Below are positions 56,036-64,000 of a DNA stretch of 64,000 nucleotides, one piece after another. The first letter of the stretch is position 1. The number at the start of each line of letters is the position of its first letter. The DNA is from Heterocephalus glaber (lineage: Eukaryota > Chordata > Mammalia > Rodentia > Bathyergidae), in assembly GCF_000247695.1 (NCBI RefSeq), contig NW_004624782.1, positions 13,399,567 through 13,463,566 of the forward strand, written 5' to 3'. Under the pieces are notes generated by a model. That model saw nothing but the letters and a program-made list of their open reading frames with translations. It did no database searches and was not told where the DNA came from. The translations under genes were made by a program, and so were the position numbers.

Positions 56036-56179
56036 GTTTACCATAGCCTGGGTGTGATGACGCCTGTCCCATCAGCCTGTCGCACGCAGTCTGAAGTCTT
56101 GCACAGGATGCTGGCTCAGGGCGGCAAGCCCAGGCTCAGGGCTGGCCCTGTCACTGTCAGCTCAGCGGCCATGGACCAG

Positions 56180-56330
56180 TGACAGCCTCGGGAAGCCTCA
56201 GGTGCCTCGCTGGCAACAGGACCATCATTAGCTCATAGATTGTTGTGAAAATAAGCGTTCCTGTTTGCACAGCCCGGGGACACTGTCTGGCACACAGTAG
56301 GCATGCTTGCTAAAGAAACTGCACATCTCC
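56180..56330 (+). repeat. MIR SINE
   Basis: CTCATAGATTGTTGTGAAAA and CACTGTCTGGCACACAGTAG are the MIR 3' half. Confidence 0.8.
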
Positions 56331-56763
56331 TGAGGCGGTGCGGAGGTGGAAGAAGGAGCGACTCACTGTCCCCAAAGAAGGTGCCTAACGCTTGCCAGGC
56401 AGCAGTGTGGGATGGGGCAGAAAGCAGGTGTTCAGGGTCACGGGCAGCAGCGGGGCACTGAGTGTGGGGTTCACAGCGGAGGTGAGGCCAGGGTGCAATG
56501 GACAGGCCTCTTGGCTGACGAGTCTGGATGGGTTCCCGAGGCCATCTGAGAGCTTTCTGAAAGGGCCACGTGGCTCAGCCACTGACTGGGAGCAAAGGGA
56601 GGCTGAGGCAACTGCCTAGATCAAAAGCACTCAACCCCTGAACTCAGGCAGCAACTGGAGGGGCAGACAGCAGAGCCGGATGTGGAGCCACAGCTGCGGG
56701 AGGGAGGTCCCTGTCCTGGGTGGCTGAAAGCTGACAGAAGGAGTAGTTCAGGAGGAGAAGGCA

Positions 56764-56935
56764 GGCTGGGCATATTGGCACACATCTGTAATCCCAGTGC
56801 TCTGGGAGGCTGAAGCAGGTGGACTGCAAGTTCAGGTCCACCCTGGGCAACTTGGTGACTTAGTAAGACCTTGTCTCTAGATTTAAAAAAAGAAGGGCTG
56901 GGGATGTAGCTCACTTCTCAGCACTGCAGGAAGAC
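56764..56935 (+). repeat. B1-dID SINE
   Basis: GGCTGGGCATATTGGCACAC to GACCTTGTCTCTAGATTT, then GGGCTGGGGATGTAGCTCAC. Confidence 0.85.
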
Positions 56936-57230
56936 AGAGAAAGAGACAGGGGTTGGGGGACCACAGGAGAAGGTGGTGCTGCTGACAGCCTGTGGTTTGT
57001 GGGCAGCACATTCTGCACCTCGCCCGGGGGATCCCCATTTTTCAAGCCCAGAAACTGATGCTCAGAGATTTCCTACACGGTGCCGTCCCATTAGGGTCAT
57101 CAGGAAGCTGCGGGCCCACTGTAGTCCAGTGAGTCACACTCCCTGGCTGGGTGGGGTCCCAGGAATCCAGGTGCTGGGAGGGTCGGCCTGAGAGTCAGTC
57201 CTGGCCCTGAGCACATAAAGTAGGGAGCAA

Positions 57231-57312
57231 TGCTGGGCTTGGGGTGCAGCTCCGGGCAGGAGCACATGTTAAGCATGCATGAAGCCCTGGGTTCCAGCCC
57301 CAGCACCCGATA
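57231..57312 (+). repeat. Classic-form ID SINE
   Basis: GCTGGGCTTGGGGTGCAGCT to CCAGCCCCAGCACCCGA. Confidence 0.75.
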
Positions 57313-58067
57313 AAAGCACAAACACTCACCCTAGACCACACCACACTTGGTCCGCTTCCATTGATATGAAATGACAGAAGCAAATTAGTGGTTTCCAGGA
57401 GCCGAGAACGAAGTAAAAATGCCATGAGATCTTACTGTGTTTTACAGTGACAGCTGTACCTCATGGTAAATTTGCTAAAAGCCATTGAGTTGCACACTTA
57501 AGGAATCAGAGACCGATGTGCCCATGAAAGACAAACAGCTTTGCAACCTTACCTTTAGTGAACCAATGGACCCAATGAGTGAGCATCAAAAGTCAGCATC
57601 AAGAGGATGGCGGGCAGAAGTGAGGGAGGGTAACACGGGATGGATGTGGTCAAAATATGTCCTGTACTTGTATGAAGACACCACAGTGAATGCGATATTT
57701 TGTAAAATAAATGTGCACCAATTGTTTATCAGAAGCAGACGGTTGGCCACCAGGCACCTCCTGACGGAAGAACACACAGCCACCCACAAAGGGCTCTGTC
57801 CAAACAGCTGAGCCTGAGTCAGATCAGACTTATGGATGAAGCCACCATTTGTAAATAAGACAGCAAGCAGCAAACAACAAAAGAAAGCCAGAGGACAATG
57901 GATCATGCCACGGGGTTCCAATCAGCAAAATTCAGAAACAGGAAACTACCAGAAAATAGACTAATTTTTTCAACACGTAGATTGCAAGGAAAACAAAAGA
58001 GTAAAAGAATCCCAAAACACACAGTAACAGACCACAGTGTTTAGGTCTTATTTGGATTCATTTTTAT

Positions 58068-58172
58068 TGAGACAGGATCTTGCTGTGTAGCCCAGGCTGG
58101 CCCCTAACTCACAGTGCTCCTCCTGCCTCAACTTCCTGAGTGCTGGGATTACAGGTGTGTACCACCACACCC
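58068..58172 (-). repeat. B1 SINE
   Basis: TTGAGACAGGATCTTGCTGT to CACCACACCCAGTTT. Confidence 0.87.
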
Positions 58173-58175
58173 AGT

Positions 58176-58281
58176 TTCTTTCTTTCTTTCTTTCTTTCTT
58201 TCTTTTGGTACCAGGGATCGAACTCAGGTCCTTGCGCTTGCCCAGCAGGAGGCAAAACCACTGAGCTAAATCCCTGGCCCT
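58176..58281 (-). repeat. ID-type SINE with TTTC-repeat tail
   Basis: (TTTC)n at 58176-58204, then GGTACCAGGGATCGAACTCA to CTAAATCCCTGGCCC. Confidence 0.92.
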
Positions 58282-58297
58282 CTTTCTTTCTTTTCTT

Positions 58298-58372
58298 GCA
58301 GTGCTGGGGATGGAACCCAGGGCTTTGCACACGCTGGCCAAGTGCTCTGCCACAGAACTGGACCCCAGCACT
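58298..58372 (-). repeat. Classic-form ID SINE
   Basis: GCAGTGCTGGGGATGGAACC to GAACTGGACCCCAGC. Confidence 0.8.
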
Positions 58373-58689
58373 GGACCCTAATTCAAACAGACAAAACATT
58401 TATGAGATCCCTGAGAATTTGGTCACTGACTGGATGTTTGATAATATGAGGGAAATTTTAAAAACCTGAATGGTGACAATGGTGCTGTGGCTGTATTACA
58501 AAGGAAAGTCTTTCTCTTTCAGAAAATTCGTGCTGGGGAGATGATGGGGAAGAGATTTGGGAGCTGGTCTGCTTCATGGCAAGCTGGGAGGCAGAATTAG
58601 CTAAATCCAGAGGATGGGGCTGGGTGATGGGCCATCACACTTCTCCGTCTACTTTTGTGTGTGTGGGACATTCACTGTATTAAAAAGTA

Positions 58690-58800
58690 ATCCCAACACT
58701 GTGGGAGGCCGAGGCAGGAGAACTGTGAGTTTGAACCTAGCCTGGGCGACTTAGCGGATGTGCTCTGTGAAGGGCCTAGATTCCAACCCCAGTACTATAT
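58690..58800 (+). repeat. B1-dID fragment
   Basis: GTAATCCCAACACTGTGGGA to GGCGACTTAGCGGATG, then TTCCAACCCCAGTAC. From 58800 to 59310 nothing else is recognised. Confidence 0.8.
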
Positions 58801-59317
58801 ACACGGTGGAGAGACAAGGAGTGAAAGGCGGTGCCCATGGAGAAGTAGGTGTTTTTCTATACTCTAACCAACACAGATCACATCTGTGACCGGGTGTGTG
58901 GTTTTTTTCTCCGCAACAACTAATTCTCCAACACTCCCTGGTCCTGCTCTGAGGTGAACAAGTTAGGCCAGGCCGAGCCCTGGGTTGCAGGCTCTGCCCT
59001 CCAGAGCTGCTGGCTCAGGGCCTGTGCCAGGTGCAGGTCCCCGAGTCATCAGCTGGCCACACTCCAAGGTTCCCCAGGCCTCTGCTGGGTCTGAGGACTT
59101 ACTAGCAACTCACAGGACACAGCGGAGCAGCTTCCTTGCCACAAAGGGTATTTTGAAAGACACGAAGGACAGACCATCCAGGTGGAAGAGAAGCCCGGGC
59201 GGGGCTGGGAAGGGATGTACAACCTCCAGGCTCAGGTGAGCTGCGCCTCCTCCCAGGGACGCCCAGGAGCCGTCTAAACACTGTTTCAGAGAAGTTTGTG
59301 TGATTTTTTTGTTTTGG

Positions 59318-59390
59318 GCAGTGCTGAGGATGGAGCCCAGGGCCTTGCCCAGCTAGAGGAGCGCTCTCCACTGAGCTACACCTCCAGCCT
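59318..59390 (-). repeat. Classic-form ID SINE
   Basis: GGCAGTGCTGAGGATGGAGC to GAGCTACACCTCCAGCC. Confidence 0.78.
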
Positions 59391-59692
59391 GACCTTGAGG
59401 GTCTTCACAGGGTTTCATGGAGAAGGCTCGCCCTGTCACCAGCTCCATCTCCAGCCCCACTCCCTTCCCGATAGCAGGGCTCCCAACTTCTAACCTGGCT
59501 TGATCTTTCCGGTGATCCACACCCACCCAGGAGCCTGCCAGAGGAGCCCGAATCAGGAGCCAGGGTCAAAACCAAACATAGAACAAGATTCCCTTAGCAT
59601 TCCCAGTGCTCAGGGAATCACAAGCGTTTTCGGTGCTCTGTGCCAGGAACCAGAGAAGAGCAAAATACACAGTTCTTATTCCAATTCACCAT

Positions 59693-59772
59693 GCCGGGCC
59701 GGGGATTTAGCTCAGTGGTTCCGCCGCCTGCCTTGTAAGCGCAAGGACCCGAGTTCAATCCCCGGTACCAAA
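59693..59772 (+). repeat. ID-type SINE, near-consensus
   Basis: GGGCCGGGGATTTAGCTCAG to CAATCCCCGGTACC with an A-rich CAA tail. Confidence 0.94.
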
Positions 59773-60029
59773 AAAACCCCCAACAACAATAACAACAACA
59801 AAAAGCAACCAAGTCCCAGTGTTCAGAACACGACGGTGGCATTGACCTCAAAGGAATCTCAGGGAGAGCTGGCCAAATGCTCATCTGGCCCCAGGGCCGC
59901 CCGGAGATGCCACTGTCCCTGAAGTGTACCAAGGTAAGTCCAGTAAGGGGTAGAGCCCAGAGACCCTGAGCCACAGACATGGTGCTGCCACACCAGACAC
60001 TTGCCCCACGAAGTCACAATCCCGCCCAC

Positions 60030-60110
60030 AGCCCTCTGAGGCAGAGAGCTCTTATATTTATAGACAGGAAACCAAGGTTCAGAAATGTAGAGGGGAGAGC
60101 AGAGAAGAAA
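60030..60110 (-). repeat. MIR fragment
   Basis: CTTATATTTATAGACAGGAA and ACCAAGGTTCAG are reversed MIR core. The remaining DNA from 59780 to 60570 is unrecognised. Confidence 0.55.
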
Positions 60111-60574
60111 ATGACAAAGTTAGAAGATGACATGCTGGACGCCACTGTCCGGGCTGCTCCCGCCTGCCGGGTCTCCCTCCCCCATCTCAGAGCTCCACCT
60201 TCTGATCCCCAGTGTAGAGACAGAGTGTTGCCGTCCTGTTCCACTGGTGAAGACTAAATAAACACATCTGGTTTCCTCAGGCCCCGGCTGCCTCATGCAT
60301 TTCCAACAAAAAGGATTCGGCTTTGAGGATCCAGCCTCTCCTAATCAGCAGCTGCTCTGAGAGGCAGCGACTTCAGAGCAGGAAAGCTGCAGGCACAGGA
60401 GGAAGCCCAAAAAGCAGCACCACCTGGAGCTGTTGGGGACAGCTGTGCCCGAGGGGCCACCAGCAGGAGTTCTTCCAGGTGGTAGGGGTTCTAGTCTCAT
60501 CCTGTGGGATGTGACCGGATGTGTTCAGGTGATGCCTTTGTAACTGGCTGTCCTCGGGGAATGAAACTCACAAA

Positions 60575-60835
60575 GCTGAGCAGGGTGGCACACGTGTATA
60601 ATTCCAGGACTCCGGGAGGGAGGCTGAGGCAGGATGATCACAAGATCATGCCTAGCCCGGGAAATTTAGCAAGACCCTGTCTCAAAATAAAATATAACAC
60701 TAGCAAGTGCAAGGTCCCGAGTTCAATCCTGGGTACCAAAAAAAATATATTAATGAGAATATATAGATATATAACAAAAGAGCTGGGAATGTAGTTCAGT
60801 GTGAAGGTCCTGGGTTCAATCCTCAGTACCACAAA
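60575..60835 (+). repeat. B1-dID SINE interrupted by an ID fragment
   Basis: B1 at 60575-60690, a 5'-truncated ID copy at about 60700-60740 (GCAAGTGCAAGGTCCCGAGT to GGGTACC), then the dID half at 60779-60835. Confidence 0.8.
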
Positions 60836-61079
60836 ATAAAACAAAAAGGCAGCTGTTTCTGAGGGGATCCAAAGCGTGACATCACACGTGGCAATTTCCC
60901 TCTTTACAAACTGTGCAGAGCGGCAGAGCACTGCCCACCCTGCTTCCCACCACAGCCCTGCTGCTGCTGGATCTTGCTGGATCATTGACTGACTATAACT
61001 GTCTTATGTGGCTCCTAACAGCAGCCCCTAACAGTGGAACATATCAGCACCAGAACTTCCAGCCTTGTCCCTCTTTGTG

Positions 61080-61175
61080 TCTGAGACAGGGCCTCACTAA
61101 GTCACGAACTGGCCCCACCTGGGCTCAAACTTGCAGTCATCCTGCCTCAGTTTCCCAGAGTGCTGGCTTAGTGGC
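61080..61175 (-). repeat. B1 SINE fragment
   Basis: TGAGACAGGGCCTCACTAAG to CCCAGAGTGCTGGC. Confidence 0.8.
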
Positions 61176-61359
61176 TCCTTCACCTGTGGTGAAGGCTCGG
61201 CCGGGGACCTCATGAGCAAGACATGTTTTCGCTCTTGTGGTTCAGCAGAGTGGCATCCAGTGAGACTGATCAAAGCACTCTGCAGCAGAAAACAAGCAAT
61301 GATGTTTCCCCCAATGTATGGGAGAAAAAGAACCTAAATGCATGTAAACAATTCATTTT

Positions 61360-61446
61360 TTTATTTTTTTGGTATCGGGGATCGAACTCAGGTCCTTGCG
61401 CTTGCGCAGAAGGTGGTGAAACCACTGAGCTAAATCCCTGGCCCCA
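61360..61446 (-). repeat. ID-type SINE
   Basis: Target duplication ACAATTCATTTT. Confidence 0.94.
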
Positions 61447-61599
61447 TAGACAATTCATTTTAATGTTTTTGCTTTTCTACCTTATTCTCAGACTGCGGTG
61501 CTTGACACTGCTTGTCCGAAGCAGAATCTGGACGGCATAATGTACAGTGACAGTCACAGCAACCACGCACACAGCACGCCCCCCAGGCACTTCTGCTTG

Positions 61600-61672
61600 T
61601 TTTTTTGTCTGTTTGTTTGTTTTTTGAGACAGGCTCATGCTCTGTAGTCCAGGCTGGCCTCAAACTGACGCC
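61600..61672 (-). repeat. B1 SINE fragment
   Basis: TTTGTTTTTTGAGACAGGCTC to CCTCAAACTGACGCC. Confidence 0.75.
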
Positions 61673-61689
61673 TCGGCACTATTCCGAGC

Positions 61690-61815
61690 ATTTTAATATA
61701 TTAATACATTTAATCCTCACAATCACCCTATTGGTACTGTAATTATCCCTATTTTACAGATAAGGAAACTGAGGCACAAAAGCAACTTGCCAGAGTTCAC
61801 AAAGCTGGGAAGTGT
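61690..61815 (-). repeat. MIR SINE
   Basis: ATTTTACAGATAAGGAAACT, GAGGCACAAAAGCAACTTGC and CACAAAGCTGGGAAG are the reversed MIR core. From 61815 to 62950 the DNA is GC-rich and unrecognised. Confidence 0.88.
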
Positions 61816-62954
61816 GGAGTTGATGTCATGAACGCACTGGGCTGGCTCCAGGGCCGACGCATCTGCCCATGTTCGCACACTGCCTTGAACCTCGAAATAA
61901 GCTCTACTTTAGTTGTTGTTACACCGATAGTCACAGAGTTCTGCAAGCCCTGGCCAGGGCTCCAGGGCTCTGTGCCTGACATCAGGAACAGCTGTGCTTT
62001 GGAGTCAGAAGCCGCTGCCCCTGGGTGACCTCGAGCCAGCTGCGAGCCTCTGAGAGTCGCCTTAGCGTCTCCTGCGGAGATGACAGGGCGAGTGAGGGGC
62101 TTGACGCAAGGCCTGAGCCACCGGCTGGCTTCGTCCTTGAGCCCAGGTGTCCTGGGCAGAGGCTGGTCGGCACCGAAGCTTCGCCTGGTCTTTTCTGCCA
62201 CTCCCTTTGCTCCCTGGAGAAGGGAACCGACTTCCAGATTGGGCCAGCAGCAATGTGCGAGAGCAAAGCAAAAGGCAGCTCCAGGAGCAGCGGGATTCTC
62301 GGGAAAGAAGCCTGGGCGGGGAGGAGAGGGTGCCGACTAGGCTGGGGAGCGCTTGGGGTTTGTGGGTGGGCCGGGGCTCAGGCACGGAGGAAGGAGGCAG
62401 ACAGAAGGCAGAATGGGGATGAGCTAGCCCTGGTAGGAGACGCTAGAGAAACCTCACTGGTCACGGGAAATCACTACAGAATTCTCCCCAGCAGTCACAG
62501 GGCGGGAGTGGCCTCCGACCCTGGGCTCCTGGCGGCGCAGCGGCCGGGATGAGCCTGCTGGGAGGGTCTCTACCGCCCCGCCGCCGTGGGTTCACGCCAC
62601 TGGCTCTGCCCGGAACCAGAACTCAGCCACTGGCCTTGAGCAACACAGACCAGCCCTGCACAGGCTGCTCCTGGGGAGGCGGCGCAGGAGCGGGGGGAGT
62701 GGCAGCAACTCGACCCTGGGCACAGAGTGGGTGGGCCAGGCCACTTGGGGCAGGGAGGTGCGAACAGAATTGGGGACCTCAGAAGGTGGAGTGGGGGTGG
62801 GGGTGGGTCGAGCTTGATGTGTCCGGAAGGGGTCTGGCTTCCGAAATGGAGCTGGGCGCTCAGGAGGCGGCAGAGAGGCAGCGGCATCACCAACCTCCCC
62901 GCTGGGCTGGGCGCTGGGTGCCAGTTTCCCCACCTCGACGGGAAGGCCCCGTTT

Positions 62955-63040
62955 CCACTGTGTCAGTGAGGAAACCAATCATCTGGTCTGCAAGGACACA
63001 GCTAGCAGGTGGCAGGACTGGGATCTGAACCCAGGGTCCC
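62955..63040 (-). repeat. MIR fragment
   Basis: GTGAGGAAACCAATCATC, AGGACACAGCTAGCAGGTGG and GGATCTGAACCCAGG in reversed MIR order. Confidence 0.82.
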
Positions 63041-63051
63041 GACTCTGACTG

Positions 63052-63123
63052 GTATGGGGGATCGAACTTGGGTCCTTGTGCCTGCAAGGCAGGCAGCAGA
63101 ACCACTGAGCTAAATCCCTGGCC
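63052..63123 (-). repeat. ID-type SINE at the MIR edge
   Basis: Target duplication ACTCTGACT; no long T-run remains. Confidence 0.9.
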
Positions 63124-63153
63124 CGCCAACTCTGACTTCTTTTCTAAATATGT

Positions 63154-63240
63154 GGTGGGAGCCAGGATGTAGCTCAGTGGTGCCTCACATCCCTGGCAAA
63201 CACAAGGTCCTGAGCTCGATTCCCAGTACTGAGAAAAAAA
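63154..63240 (+). repeat. ID-type SINE
   Basis: GAGCCAGGATGTAGCTCAGT to CGATTCCCAGTACTG and an A-rich tail. Confidence 0.88.
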
Positions 63241-63333
63241 AAGGAAGAAAGAAAAAGCCTGGCTAAAATACGCGGTGGGAGTCAGAGGTGGGCATGTCCT
63301 TGACAGGCATCATTGATGGGGGGGGTTGCTTAC

Positions 63334-63413
63334 TTTTTTTTGGTACCGGGGATCAAACTCTGGTCCTTGCGCTTGCGCAGCAGGTGGCGAAACCACTGAG
63401 CTAAATCCCCAGC
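63334..63413 (-). repeat. ID-type SINE
   Basis: Target duplication TGCTTACTTTTTTT. Confidence 0.93.
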
Positions 63414-63426
63414 CCTGCTTACTTTT

Positions 63427-63612
63427 TTTTTCTTTGCAACACTAGGAATCCACCCAGGGTCTTACACCGAGCTATGTCCACATAACTTTTTCATTTTTTG
63501 TTTTGAAACAGGGTTTTGCTAAGTTGTTTGCACTGACCTAGGACTTGAGAACTTCCTGCCTCAGCCTCCTGAGTAGCTGGGATACAGCTGTATGACACTG
63601 TACCCAAATTCA
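63427..63612 (-). repeat. B1-dID SINE
   Basis: TTTGCAACACTAGGAATCCA to GAGCTATGTCCACA, then B1 from TTTGAAACAGGGTTTTGCTA. Confidence 0.8.
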
Positions 63613-63634
63613 TTTAGTCTTTTTTTGTTTTTAT

Positions 63635-63726
63635 TTTTTTTGGGTTTTTTTGGTACCAGGGATTGAACTCAGGACCTTGTGCTTGCAAGGCAAGCAGCAG
63701 CACCACTAAGCTAAATCCCCGGGCCT
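63635..63726 (-). repeat. ID-type SINE
   Basis: Target duplication TCATTTA(G/C)TCT; body GGTACCAGGGATTGAACTCA to CTAAATCCCCGGGCC. Confidence 0.92.
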
Positions 63727-64000
63727 CATTTACTCTTAAAAATCTGGATCTGATGAAAATCATAGTCCTCCTTCTTAGAAAAATCCATCGCTACATTCTC
63801 AAAGACACATAATTCCATATGTATATTTTGGGGTTCGGGAGCTCCCCCAAAGCCCATCGATGCAAAGAAGCCCAACCCTGTGGAATTGGGCCCCCTGGAC
63901 ATTTCCCTACAGCCCGGGAAGGCCAGGTGGCAACCCCCTTCTCCAGGTGTGGAAACACGGGTCCTGCCAGGGTTCTCAGACTCAACCCAGGCTAGCGTTA

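Larger units (their letters stand above)
57320..58695 (+). repeat. L1 3' UTR remnants, interrupted
   Basis: AGCAAATTAGTGGTTTCCAG, AAGCCATTGAGTTGCACACT, ATTTTTTCAACACGTAGATT, CACTGACTGGATGTTTGATA and CTGGGTGATGGGCCATCACA are in L1M order. SINEs at 58068-58372 break it. Confidence 0.7.

Overview
This is vertebrate nuclear DNA from a rodent. Genes are split into exons with GT/AG borders, and the spaces between them are packed with retroposons. There are about 47 copies of a tRNA-Ala-like ID SINE of an unusual subtype and many B1 and dimeric B1-dID SINEs, with older MIR, L2 and L1 remnants beneath. B1-dID dimers point away from mouse and rat to the squirrel-related or castorimorph lineages. The ID copies end directly in an A-tail with no second monomer, so I lean towards a beaver-like genome. 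The species call is inference.

Four protein genes are supported, in the order and relative orientation known from human 16p11.2, read backwards. KIF22 (623-13370, minus) is complete: fourteen coding exons splice in frame to 665 codons. ZG16 (19511-21130, minus) is complete: three coding exons give 167 residues, with a TATA box and a likely non-coding first exon upstream. C16orf54 (38310-38858, plus) is a single coding exon of 182 residues. QPRT (51501-52962, minus) has its last three coding exons; the tiny first coding exon was not found. The left end (1-420) is GC-rich and by synteny should be the upstream region of MAZ, which itself lies outside the window. A processed RPL23A pseudogene sits in KIF22 intron 1.

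Layout: 1-13800 KIF22 and its promoter; 13800-19440 repeat-rich spacer; 19440-22030 ZG16; 22030-37000 spacer with few recognisable elements in its first part and L2, L1, SINEs, a tetranucleotide array and a solo LTR later; 37000-39000 C16orf54; 39000-51300 spacer with a second solo LTR, an L1 fragment and a GC-rich island at about 48.3-48.8 kb; 51300-53000 QPRT; 53000-64000 QPRT intron or upstream DNA with L1, MIR and SINEs.

The genes do not form a pathway. KIF22 is a mitotic chromokinesin, ZG16 a secreted gut lectin, C16orf54 a small membrane protein of unknown function, and QPRT an enzyme of NAD synthesis from tryptophan. I found no new multi-gene system. The observations most worth checking are regulatory and structural: a G-rich MAZ-type element just past the KIF22 poly(A) signal, two CTCF-like motifs in convergent orientation, two solo LTRs inserted into SINEs with exact target duplications, a retrocopy nested in a SINE, a MIR-derived poly(A) signal for QPRT, a strand bias of ID elements, and an unusually short yet C-terminally extended C16orf54.
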